The translations under genes were made by a program, and so were the position numbers. Below the pieces are notes generated by a model. That model had not been told where the DNA came from. It ran no database searches and saw nothing but the letters and a program-made list of their open reading frames with translations. A stretch of DNA of 64,000 nt, from positions 2,323,978 through 2,387,977 of the forward strand of contig JBBPEB010000014.1 of NCBI GenBank assembly GCA_039096225.1, given 5' to 3'. Source of the DNA: Blastocystis sp. Blastoise (lineage: Eukaryota; Sar; Bigyra; Opalinata; Blastocystidae). This document shows positions 27,701 through 39,237 of the stretch, in pieces; position 1 is the stretch's first letter, and each line of letters opens with the position of its first letter.

Positions 27701-30700
27701 TAAGGTTGAAAAGAATAGAAATCATAAGAGAATGTTTTTCTGTGTAAATTAAAAAATTGTTGGTGTTGAAAGTCTAATAATATCCAAGTAGCACCATTAT
27801 CATTAGAACCTTCAATTCTCCAACTAGAAGGAGATCTCCGATTACAATATTCACCATTAGTAACCTTATAATGATTGATAAATTCTTTACGACCATTATT
27901 GAAAGTATATTGATAAATAGCACCAACGCATCGTGGACCACTAACAACTGAAGTATCTATTTTATTATCAAATAACATATCAGTACCTTCATCGCCAGTC
28001 TTTTCAATATCAGACCAAGCAACACCATCAGATACTCTGTATTCACCAGAAGCAATAAAAGAAACAACACTTGTGAAATTATTGGTAGTAGAAAGAGTAT
28101 CTTTCTTATGAATCTCAATAGCTATAACATTAGTACCAACAACAAGAATAGGATTAATAAGTGTAGAAACAGAACTAATAAATACAGTACTAGAAGTATA
28201 TTCAGCAGTAGCAGTAGTATTATAATTAACAAAACCAGTAGGCATATTAATTCTTCTGATTTCATTACCATTAAGATAAACAATCATACCAGCATAAGTA
28301 CTAGCACTAATATCAATTCCAGCAAAATCAGGATTAATAGTAGAAAGAGTGAAAGTAGTTCTATAATATTGAGTATTACCAGTAGGAACAGGTAAAGATC
28401 CAGAAATACCAGAAGTCCAAGCAACATCAGAGAAAGAATCAAGATTCCAACCAGAAGGAACCTCACTATCAGAATCCAAGTATTTCCAAGTATTAGAACT
28501 AGAAATAATTCTACCGATGCTTAGAATAACTGTCTTAGGAGATACACGTTTAGTAACAGTACCAGAAACGAGAGGAGTTGTATCATCTTCAATATAAACA
28601 GAATAAGCACTAGCACCAAAATTGTCATTCTTTATATCAGACATAACTAAAGAATAAACACCAGTAACTTTACAATAGACGAAATCTTGTGTAGAATAAT
28701 CAACACTAGTAGATCTTGAATCAACAACTACACCAGTAGAGTCTTTAAGAATCCAAGAAACTTTATTAGCATTAGTTTTATAATCGAAAGATAATTTGAA
28801 TAGGTTATTAGGGAAATTACAAGTAAGTACAGAGATAGTAATTGTAGCAGTTACAGGAGTACCTTGAATACTCTTAGCAGTAATAGTATATACAATAGGA
28901 GATTGGAGTTGAGTAGGAATACCGTTTAAGTAGCCATTGGAAGAATCCATAGTAATACCAGTAGGAGGAAGAGGAGTAATACTAAAATCATAATAATATT
29001 CAGAAGAAACTAAAAGATCAGGAATTATAGCATCCTTATAAGCAACAAGATTAGAAGGAGTGAAACTAAAATCAGGAATAACAAGAGAATTAATATCTTC
29101 AATTAAAAATTCCCATTCAGAGAAAGCATATTTATTATTCTCTTCAATAACAACAGCTTTAGTAACAGCAATCTTATAATTAGTATAAGCTTTAGTAGAA
29201 CCAAGAGCATAGAAACATTTTTTTTGTTGTCTTTCTTTCCAAGAATTATTAGTTTGAGAAGTAATAGAAGTCCAAGTAATACCATCCATAGAACCATAAA
29301 TAGTCCAATCTGCAGGATCATGACTAGGAGCATCTCTGTTGGAATAAATACAATATTTATTCATATAAATAGCTCTCTTATTATTAAATTGAACGGAAAC
29401 CCATTTTTCACTTACAGAATCATGAATAGGAGTAATCCAACGAGTATAAGGATTAGAATCAAAAAGATTAGCAGGATCACCATCTGTAAACACACCACTA
29501 GAAGCATAATAGCCATCAGAAGCATTTTGAATGACATTAGAATCGCCAAGAAGATGGAATATACCATCGAAATCAAGTTTATAAGAACCAGTACCAGAAT
29601 TAACAAGAGCAATAGCTATAGTAACACTATTGTCATTAGAAAGAGTAGTCATAGGACCCGATACTGATCTCCATAAGAAAGAAGAATCACCATCAGTAGC
29701 AACAGTAGTTGTAGTAATTTCACCAGCAGCAATATTATATCTATAGACTTCATTACCATTTACATAAATAACACAGCCAGCTTTAGATTTAAAGAATAAT
29801 TCCCAACCAACCATATTCGTCTTAGAAATAATAGTAAAAGTACTTCTAAGAAGAATAATACTTTGAGTAACAGAAACAAGAGGATTATAGTAAAGTTGAG
29901 ACCAAGATACATCAGAGAAAAGAGCAGTCTTCCAATTAGCATCAGTAGGAGCACCTTGTTGATATCTCCAAGCAGATTGAGGAGCAAGATCAAGACGAGT
30001 ATTAACATAATAAGTAGTAGTAGTACCAGTTAATAAATACAAGCGAGCAATTCTATGTTCAGTAGTAAGATCATATTTTATAGAAACATCAAGATAAGCA
30101 CCTTTTTCCCAGCCATCATTATTATCATCGAAAAGAACAAATTTCCAACGACCAGCAGGTTGACATTCATTTAATAATTGATTAGCACCATTATTAACAC
30201 CAGTAACAGTAATAATTTGAGTATTATCTTCAGTATAAATAACAACACGTTCATCTTTAGAAGTCGATTTATTCACTTTAGTAATAACTACTTGAGCCAT
30301 AGAAGGTTGTTGACAAACAATAACACTAATAGTCATAGTAAAAGAAGTAGCAGCATTAGTAGCACCATCAATAGCACTAATGGTATAAGTTTTAGTGGGT
30401 GAAGTTGTAGTTACAGAACCATATATAATACCATTATTAGAATTAAAATTTAATTCAGTAGGTAAAGCAGGAGTAATAGTATATGTATGAATACCACTCG
30501 AAATAGGAGCAATAGATATAGATGGATCATTAGTATGAATATTAAGAGTATGAGAAGGATATTGAAGACCAGGAGTAACAAGAGGTTGATTTGTAACAAA
30601 AGTACGAATTTCAGATAATTGAGTAATACTTTCACCATTATTAGATAATATATCCAATTTAATTCTATTATAAGATTTTCTATTAGAAGGAATATTAAAT

Positions 30701-32351
30701 ATATAATTAGTACTTCTAGCAGCAAATTTGTTATTAATAACATGGTCTAAGAATATCCAGGTAATACCATCATCTTCAGAACCATAAAATTTCCATTCTT
30801 TTGGATCTCGTCCAATATAATCATTACCAGAAGTAATTTGATAAGCATTAAACCAAGTTTTAGATCCATTAGGAAGAGCAATAATAATAGTACTTGAAGT
30901 ACCTTTAAATAAGTATTTAGTAGAATCAGAATTATCAGCAACATTACCACAAATTTCACTTGTATTATGGTTTTCAGCAGAACAAGTAGCAGTACCACCA
31001 GAAGTAACAACTTCACCAGCTAAAATAAGGAAATTAGAAACTTATTATGATGTTTTTTAAATATATTAAAATATTCGTTTAATAAAAATAGATTTATATA
31101 AAAAAGGTAATACACTACTAATAATATACTATTAGAAGAAATAGGAATAGCGAAAACATCAAATACATCAGCAGTATTTAATTGAGAAGAGTGAGAGTGA
31201 ATTTCAACAGCAACTGTAAAAGCAGTACCTGATGTGACATAATGAGAGGGAGGAATAAAAATTCTGTTTTTATAAATGATTATAAATATGAATTATTTCT
31301 AATAATATAGAAAAATATATACATTTTCCAGGTAGGTTCTGTTTCAGAAGTTAATGAAGTTGTATTAGAATTCGATACACTATAAATAATATATAATAAT
31401 AAATCATTATTATCTTATATATTTATTGATACAGATAAAAAATAATAATATAAATATGTTGTATTTAAATAAGCAAAAATATATATACATAGGTAAGCCA
31501 ACACGAGACGCTTCAATACCATTTATATAAACGACAAAACCAGAATTGGTTTTAATACCAAAATGAATTGCATAAGTATTCATATCAACGATAGTAGTAG
31601 TAAATCTATAATAACGAGTAATAGTAGAAATAGGATGGAAAGAACCAGGAGCAAGAGAAGTCCAAGTAGAATCATCAAATGATATTTGTGTCCAAGAAGT
31701 ATCAGCTTGAGCAGTAGTTGAAGTCTTCCAAGTAGCAATAGGACTAACAACCATTTTTACTATATAGAATAGCATACGATAGTAATTGTTTAGAAATGAA
31801 TAAAAATGTATTATTATTATATATAAATAATTCTTATATTTGTAATAATAATGTATACAAGTGAATTGTTGTAATTTAGTGACACCTGAAGAAATTTCAC
31901 CATTACTGAGTGTCGTGTTAAAGAAGGTAATGCCGTTATAATTAATTTGAAGATAAGAACCAGCAGACCAACCATCACCGTAACTAAAATTAATATATAA
32001 TTATCATTAATTTGTTTTTTATTATATAAAAACAAAACACAATATTATTTTTTAAACTTCAAAAATACTAATGATTGCATACCTATCGTACATAGAAAGA
32101 GTGTAGACAGTATTCAATTGAAGACAAACATCGTATTCTTTGGAAGAAATATAATTAGTCTCAGTAACTTTTCCTTCATACAAATAAGTACCAGTTGTAT
32201 CAGTACCTTGAAATATTTTCCAGGATTCTTCATAACGAAATAGGCCAAACTTTCTTTTAAGAATAAAACACTGGTAGGCATTTTCACGGATATCAAAAAA
32301 ACGACAAATGAGAAAAAGTAAACAAAAAATTTTAAGACACTTTTCAGTCAT
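24775..32351 (-). CDS. Type I membrane protein with F5/8C-like, jelly-roll, He_PIG and HRM-like repeats
   Basis: Six exons: 32083-32351, 31859-31983, 31489-31759, 31323-31379, 31130-31263, 24775-31019; phases agree and the product is 2,366 residues. It starts at the ATG of MTEKCLKIFCLLFLIC, a signal peptide. A unit made of a DGW-containing beta domain (MYDSYGDGW, FDDNNDGW), a jelly-roll with a VYINGIEASR-type phrase and an F5/8C-like domain (DPKEWKFYGSEDDGITW) occurs about three times; He_PIG-like domains (LP.GL.FN...G.I.G.P) follow the first two. Then come six HRM-like Cys modules (C..ED.WP.TE.G....PC...C) alternating with He_PIG-like domains; seven He_PIG copies in all. Next are a SEA-like region, a transmembrane helix (ITTIILIVVIVILVILLILI) and a Lys-rich cytoplasmic tail. 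It is a surface receptor or adhesin. All five introns lie in the first 1.3 kb of the gene; the last exon is 6.2 kb. Confidence 0.88.
25498..27180 (-). repeat. Four tandem 420-bp coding repeats (140 residues each)
   Basis: Blocks beginning near 25498, 25918, 26338 and 26758 are in exact 420-bp register: the string ATACTTATCGTAATAGTAAT occurs at the same offset in the first two, and the phrases TTCACAAGGTAA (or TTCACATGGTAA) and CCATCAGGAAGAGAAGGA recur in all. Each unit encodes one HRM-like Cys module plus one He_PIG-like domain. Units are similar at DNA level, including synonymous positions, pointing to recent tandem duplication or gene conversion within the exon. Confidence 0.85.
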
Positions 32352-33895
32352 AGCGAAAAGAGTAGCCAAAAAATAGGTTATTTTTGTCGGATATGGTCTT
32401 TCTTTTCATTCGTTCAGAATTCTTTTAGAAACGTCATTTTTTATTTATTTATCGTTGTGTGAATGATAATAAAAATATATATAACAAAAGACAATAGATA
32501 ATAATAAAAAAATAATAACAATAATAAAGATAATAAAATAATAATTATTTATAATATTTTTGAGTAATTTGATATCATTTTGGATCACTATATATACATA
32601 AATGATAGAAATGATAATAATATAGATAACATATAAATATATACCTTTATGTATCACTTGTAGAATACCCCTTGAAGAAAAACCACAACTATAAAAATAT
32701 AATTTATAAAAATAAATATATTATAATAATATACCTTCAACCACCAAACAGACTAGACCAAGAGAAACCTCATGAAGGACCTAGAACCTATATAAAAATA
32801 AAAGTAGTTAATTTTAAAAAAATAAAATATAATAAAATACCTTCAAAACCAGGGAGTTGTTAACCAAGGAGACCGACAACAACACCTGAACCTATAGAAG
32901 ATGATAATAATAATAACAAAGAGAATGCTAAAAATATATACCTTTAATAGCACAAGATTTCTAGTTACATAGACCCCACAACTCATTGTTTAACTTTAAA
33001 GAAGAAGACCAATTAGGACCTATTTGAATCTATTTGGATAGATCATGAAGACTATAAAGTTTAAAGCAAATAAAAAATATTATATACATCTTATAATATA
33101 TAAAAAATATCTGAAAAATAAATAAAAATAAAAATAAATATGTGAAAATATTAAATCTTAAAAATAAAGAGAAATTCCCCCTTATAAAATCTTTTTTTCT
33201 ATAATAAAAGTTTGTGTAAATTCGTTGTTTCCAGGGGTTAAAACATTTTAAAATTTTCCCTTTTTCTCTATATAAAAGTCTATTTGAATTTTTAATTGAT
33301 ATATAAATGTTATATGTGTCTATTAAGCTTAATTATTTAATTATAACAGATTTCCGGACTTAATTAAACAAGAAAATTGTTATTTTAATAAACTATAATT
33401 ACAATTAAATATATTTGTTAGTTATTTTTATATAATACTATTCTATTTATAATAAGAATGCAATAGAGAATCAAAATATATATTTAGTATAGCTATTGAT
33501 GAAGATATAATTCGCAATTGACAACTTTTGTTTTATAGTATGTTTTAGTTCAATGCATCATATATTATTATTAGTGAATAAATAAACTGAGAATGTCTGA
33601 GAGGTTTGTAAGTTGTTTTAGGCATTATAAAGAAATCATAAAATATAAATAGAAACTGTATTTATGTTAAACTCCTTTTTATGTTATTCCAAAAGAATTC
33701 TTTTAAAATATTTTTATTCTCAAATACTACAAAACAAAATGTATATAAAAAATAAATATAACACAATAAAAAATAGATAAAATAGATATTAGATAATATA
33801 TATAAATATAAGTAACATATCATTATAATACATATAATATGTATATGTAAGGAACTTCTTTCTATCCTATATATATATATGACTATAAAACTATG

Positions 33896-33934
<39 letters not shown>

Positions 33935-34974
33935 ATAAAGAGTAGATTAGTTGCGGCTGTGGGTATACCTGTTCTTTAAGGAGTATGAGAGAGTAATATA
34001 TAGGGAGAAAGGAAAGGAGGATACTAGGGATATAACGAGAAGAGTTAAGGAATAGAAAGGAAGGGAGAGACACTATGAAGGGATAGAATAAGATAAATAA
34101 TATAATACAAACTAATAAGTATAATAACTATTATATACAGGATACATAATAACCATGCTTCTGATAATCATGGTTATCAAGGAGAGAAATAAAACGCTGG
34201 TATTATAGGAGGTATATAGTAAGTATATATATATTGATGTATTTGTGGTTTATAAATATATAATGTCATATCTATCATATGTATAGCATTTTGATATCTA
34301 TATATACATTAATTATAAATATAAAATAGTTAATACTATGTATAATATTTTATATCAAAAGTTTTATAGTGTATAATTAAATATACAATTGAGAAATACT
34401 GGAGAAGTAATATTCCCCGCGATTAATGATTCATAAAGAAAACACCCACAATAATACTGGAAGATGAAGAAGGAGAAATATGGAGAACTGTACATAACCA
34501 CGGGGATAATAAGTATATCCTATAAAATATTTAATAAGAAGATCATGTGATGTAAGTAGCTGACAGAGGGATTCACACATCCATAGAATACATAGATTCT
34601 ATATAATAATAATAGTAATATATAATAATATATAGATTCTATATAAAATAATAATAATAAATATAATAATAATAATAATAAATATCTATATATATATATA
34701 GCATACATAAGGGAAGTACATGACTATAGAGCTATATATTCCTTTATATTTATAAATTATTCCTAATGCTTGTTATGTATATTTATGTTTATGTATATAT
34801 ATATTAAGGAATGAATAAGAAGGAAGAATAAGAGGGATACGAGGTAATAAATAAGGATGAGAAGGAGTTAAGAGCGTATAATTTAAATCTTTATTTTTTA
34901 ACTGGACAAATACATATCAATTTATATATATATATATAATTCTGCACAATAACTACATTCAGATGCTAATATAA
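32352..34974. other. Gene-poor stretch with intron-like minus-strand segments
   Basis: 32,352-32,650 is upstream of the membrane-protein gene. Between 32,650 and 33,010 the minus strand shows several GTAT...TATAG intron-like blocks of 46-55 nt separated by 44-55-nt exon-like blocks of higher G+C (see the separate small ORF). 33,060-33,900 is featureless A/T-rich sequence. 33,900-33,930 is a TA run. 33,940-34,080 is purine-rich with GGAGAAAGGAAAGGAGGATA and no open frame worth calling. 34,100-34,960 has scattered A/T repeats and no supported gene. Confidence 0.4.
32770..32986 (-). CDS. Possible 37-residue spliced ORF (weak)
   Basis: An ATG at 32986 opens MSCGVYVTRNLVLLK; a GTATATA...TATAG intron then joins phase 0 to VQVLLSVSLVNNSLVLK, and a second such intron joins to VLGPS and a TGA at 32772-32770. 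Exons are 45, 51 and 18 nt; introns are about 50 nt with exactly the grammar of the confirmed genes. Similar intron-like blocks continue downstream past the stop, so this may be a decayed gene or a spliced noncoding RNA. No family is recognisable. An open frame this short could arise by chance. Confidence 0.18.
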
Positions 34975-36327
34975 TTATTTATATTTGTGATATAGGGTAT
35001 CATAAACTATATATTTATAAATATAAATAATAATTATAATTATAATAAATATAATAATAATAGATATAATAATAATAATAAATATAATAATACTAATAAA
35101 TATAATAGTAATAAATATAATAGTAATAAATATAATAAATATAAATATAATAATAATAAATATAATAAACATAACAATATATACCTTTTTTATTAGGTTC
35201 AAAATTAAATCCAAAATTTCTACTGGCAACTCTCATTCTCCCTCCAGATCGAAAAGCGGGAAGTGGGGTAATGCTGACGAAGATACACTCAGTTTATTAT
35301 TATTAGTATTATTAATATTATTATTATTATTCTTTCCTAAAGTAATAATATTATTATGATGAGAAATAGCTATTCTATCTATATTTGTAGGAGTGAATAA
35401 TATATTACTAGCACAATTATTATGTATATCATATGTATAATCAATACAAGTATTAAGATCTGAAGATTGTAACTTTAAGTTGATTTGATTGGTTATCGTT
35501 GAAGATAAATGTGCGGATAACGTTCTGTTAACATTCTGAGGAATAATATTTTTTATCATTATTATCATTAGTATTATTACTAGTATTATTATTATCATTT
35601 TCAAATAATTCACCATTACTAATACTATTGATTCTCTTTAGAGGAATAGGAGAAGTACTTTTCAACAAAGGTGATATTTCTATATCATTATCTGCTTCTT
35701 TATATATAGTATCCATACTTAAGGGACAGACTTCAGAGAATGAAGATGAATTTCCTTGTGTAGTAGTAGTATATATTTCATTTCGATCACCATCAAATAC
35801 TATTTCATTAGTATTATTTACTTCATAAGGAGAAATTGATGTAGATGAAGGCATAAGAGTAATAGAAGCTTTTGGAAAAGGTATTTCAGAATCATATTCT
35901 AAGGGCTCTAAAGAATTTCTATTCGAACCAGAAGGATTATGAGAGAAAGAATGTATATTATTATTAGTAGTAGTATCAACATATAATTCATTATTATTTA
36001 TTATAATACTATTTGATGTAGAAGAAGGAGAAGCCGAATTCGATATAGAACTATCTACAATAGGAGACGAGACACAATCATTATTTTCATGATAACTACT
36101 ATTTGAGTTTTGTTTCATCAGATGGTGTTGACTATTATATTGTAAATTTGAGAGAGAAAGAGGAATAGAAGAAGGTGGAGTTGCTGATAAAGATGGAGGT
36201 ATATATATAGATGTACCTATATGAGTAGAAGGAGTAGATATACGTATTGATGAAGGATAAGAATGGCCTAATAATTTATTAGCTATTATATTATTATTAT
36301 TATTATTTATAGAAGATATAAAAGGCA

Positions 36328-36425
<98 letters not shown>
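36328..36425 (+). repeat. (ATT)n run encoding poly-Asn on the minus strand
   Basis: An uninterrupted trinucleotide run of about 32 units. On the minus strand it is read AAT AAT as Asn within the Ser/Asn-rich exon. Homopolymer Asn runs of this length are common in very AT-rich protist genomes. Confidence 0.9.
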
Positions 36426-36821
36426 GCATTAGTATTAATACTATTCATACTAATACCATTAATATTAATTTTCTTTTCTAAGAATAGTTTATGTATTACT
36501 TCTGGTTTATAGAAAGGAGTTAATATATAGAAAGCATCAAGTAATGTAGAGGTAAATAATTGCTGTATAATATAAAGATTTGAAAAAGATGGAGTTAATA
36601 AAGAAAAATAAATTTCTATTATCATTTGTATAGATGCAGAATCTATATAATAATAATAATAATTAGATATTATATATATTAAAAAGAATGAAATTATATA
36701 TATACCATTATGACATATATTGTCTAATATATATATATATATATATATCTCTTTTCCACCTTTGTAACATCTTAATATATATTTCATCCGATATATGGTC
36801 ATCCACCAAATTATCTAAATC

Positions 36822-36825
36822 CTTA

Positions 36826-36895
<70 letters not shown>

Positions 36896-36899
36896 TAAG
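36822..36899. repeat. 78-bp perfect palindrome: CTTACC-(TA)33-GGTAAG
   Basis: The (TA)33 core is flanked by CTTACC on the left and GGTAAG on the right, making a perfect inverted repeat of 78 bp. Each arm contains a splice donor-like GTAAG and an acceptor-like TATAG, so the block looks like an intron boundary on both strands. On the minus strand the TATAG before GTAAGGATTTAGATAATTTG serves as the likely acceptor of the Asn-rich gene. Confidence 0.9.
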
Positions 36900-37134
36900 T
36901 ATAATAATAATATATAAGTAAAATAATAAGTATAATAATATGTAATAATAAGTATAATAATATGTATAATAATATGTATAATAATATGTATAATAATATA
37001 TATATATATATATATATAATAAATATATATACTTCTTTTAATATCTAAAGATAATGTTGTTAAATAACCAGTTAATTTATCTTGATCATCTATATATATA
37101 TATATATTATATATATAATTATATATATAGTATT

Positions 37135-37166
<32 letters not shown>

Positions 37167-37551
37167 TATATATATTAATATATATATATATATACAATTT
37201 AGTTAAAGCAGCAAGATAAAGTAATAGAATATCTTTAAATAAATAAATATTATCATCATTTTCATATCTTAAACATTTATATATATAATCACATATTTTT
37301 GTATCCATATAATTAGTGATATGTATAATATCATATATAAAGTTGATAATAGAACGATATTGCTTTGTTATTGTAGTATCTTCAGAATTATTTCGATATA
37401 TATATATATATCATATAAATGTGTTCCTTGTAGTAGCATATATATATTATGGAAACATCCTATATATTATTATTATTATTTTTAATATAATAATCTTTAT
37501 TAAATAATAATAAATTAAAATTGGAAACTAAAAATTAAAAAGAAAATCAAA

Positions 37552-37553
<2 letters not shown>

Positions 37554-37614
<61 letters not shown>
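37554..37614. repeat. (TAA)n microsatellite
   Basis: About 20 TAA units, lying in the presumed first intron of the Asn-rich gene on the minus strand. Confidence 0.85.
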
Positions 37615-37617
<3 letters not shown>

Positions 37618-37821
37618 GACATACCATTTTAATTTGAAAGAATATTACCAACAATCGGATTTGTAAATGGGAAAGAAAAATTCATATTCTATATATAATA
37701 TAATAAAATTAGCATAAAATAATATAAAATTAAGATAAATAAAAATTAAATAAATATTTTATATAGGAAAATAAAAAAAAAGAAAAATGTTAATGCAAAC
37801 GAAAAAAAATATATACGATAT

Positions 37822-38167
37822 TTATATACTGTTGATAACATGTTTGGTTGTGGTTTGACATTGATTTGAGTAAGAACCCAAAAAGAACCTAAAAATAAAT
37901 AAAAAAGAAATGGAAAAAAATACCTTAATAGATAGAGCGAAGCATCAACCCGTTTTTGGTAAACACTTCTAATAATGACTGAGGAGACTGTTTGAATGCA
38001 GACTGGAAGCCAGAATGAAGGACCTAAAAGAATTATATAAAAAAATAGGAAATATTCAATAAATAAATTATGATATAATATATACCTGTATAGAAAACAC
38101 CTAAGATATGCATAGCAGTCACTAGATCTGCTTGTATGCAACAAATTAAAAATAAAGATAAATTCAT
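37822..38167 (-). CDS. Possible small spliced protein, 82 residues
   Basis: Exons 38086-38167, 37924-38023 and 37822-37888 join with agreeing phases (82+100+67 = 249 nt) through introns of 62 and 35 nt that have GTATAT/GTATTT donors and TTTAG acceptors. The ATG opens a hydrophobic, signal-like start (MNLSLFLICCIQADLVTA), followed by FWLPVCIQTVSSVIIRSVY and a Cys/Thr-rich end, with stop TAA. Base composition is slightly richer in G+C than the surroundings, as in coding exons. No family is recognised. The gene lies directly upstream of the Asn-rich gene on the same strand; I tested the two as one gene and the phases do not fit. Confidence 0.35.
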
Positions 38168-38956
38168 ATTTAAAGTCAATTTTTTAGTCAAATACTAAAA
38201 ATTCTCATAAAAATTCATTTTTAAATTTGTTTTTTAATTTTTATGACTCAGTACTAAAGTAACAAGTTTTAACAATTATATATTACACTATTGACACAAC
38301 ATTATTGTATCCCACTACTTTCAGGTTTTAAAAAATTACTCATTTTTGTCGACTCTCTGATCTGTTGACTAACTCGTCTAAAAACTATTGATTATAACTT
38401 AAAACATTTTTATAATACATAATTAACTCTGAAAATCACTTTTTAAAAGATTTTTATTTGATTCTGAGGAAAAGTAGTTTTTTTAGAAGTTTTGACATAC
38501 TCTTTGTATGCGGAACTTTAAGTCATGATAGAATAAAATGAAAAAAGTCTTTTAAAACTCTTATGTCGTCTGATATATAATAAAATAAAAATAGACTCAG
38601 TTTTGAACAATAAAATTATTCCCGTAAATATTTTAAAAAATCAAAACTCTGGTCTGACTGCCCATGGAATAAATAGGCTCGGTTCAATTTTTCAGTGTAA
38701 AAAAAATATAATTTTTTGACTTTTTGGCTGAATTTTGGTTCTGAGCCATAGAGGTCAGCTGATTGACTTTTAATTACATTTATGACTCTGAGAGGGTCTT
38801 CACTTCAAACACAACTATAAAATATTTTAAAATATTGACCCCATTATTTGTCGGAATTGCGACTTTAAAATAAAGAAAAACGTTTTGGATATTGTGTGAC
38901 CCTCAATAAACAAAAAATAATGTCAATTCTTTATTAAAATATGTCTAATAGGGTTT

Positions 38957-39237
38957 TTAAAGTCTAATAGAACGTCGTCTTAAAAATTTTGTGAAAATTT
39001 TCATTTTTTTGCCTAAGTCTTTTTTTTATTCAAATTTTATTGGCTGAATAAGTTCTGAACGAAAATTAGCCAATCAAAAACCTTCAAAAACTCAAAAGTG
39101 CCTACCAGTGAAATGTAAATTAGGAACTGTACACTCTGATTTAACTAAGTTTATTATGAGTTAAGATCAATCATATAACAAAATATACCTAAAGATATCA
39201 ATCCTAAAATACAAAAAAGAGCAACAAACTGTTTCAT
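38957..39237 (-). CDS. Possible tiny secreted cationic peptide, 47 residues
   Basis: Exons 39189-39237, 39106-39144 and 38957-39012 (49+39+56 = 144 nt) join in phase 1 throughout. Exon 1 is a typical signal peptide (MKQFVALFCILGLISLG); exon 2 reads VKSECTVPNLHFTG; exon 3 is strongly basic (KKMKIFTKFLRRRSIRL) and ends in TAA. The first intron (44 nt) has a GTATAT donor, the second (93 nt) a weaker GTAGGC donor. The signal peptide ending at a phase-1 intron is a common layout for small secreted proteins. The exons are so short that chance is a real alternative. Function unknown. Confidence 0.3.

Larger units (their letters stand above)
34975..37685 (-). pseudogene. Asn/Ser-rich multi-exon gene with frame breaks at TA runs
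   Basis: The minus strand has exon-like blocks: a possible start at 37685 (MNFSFPFTNPIVG); a block ending near 37196 (MDTKICDYIYKCLRYENDDN, then FKDILLLYLAALTK); DDQDKLTGYLTTLSLDIKR near 37.05 kb; KDLDNLVDDHISDEIYIK near 36.8 kb; then a long exon to about 35.6 kb (SASIQMIIEIYFSLLTPSF) with an Asn run of about 32 and Ser/Asn-rich low-complexity sequence. It ends in a stop at 34977-34975 (VYDTLYHKYK). The N-terminal part looks helical and conserved in style. However, joining the blocks fails in phase at least twice, each time next to a TA microsatellite, and again near 35.6 kb. Either the gene is decayed, or run lengths are misread, or I missed small exons. No family recognised. Confidence 0.4.

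Noticed and set aside
28108-28395. Plus-strand frames rich in Asn/Ser/Arg inside 28-30.4 kb
   Set aside because: They are antisense shadows of the long exon of the membrane-protein gene.
37649-38167. Joining the 82-residue candidate to the Asn-rich gene as one gene
   Set aside because: The exon phases disagree at the junction, and the candidate has its own in-frame TAA at 37824-37822.
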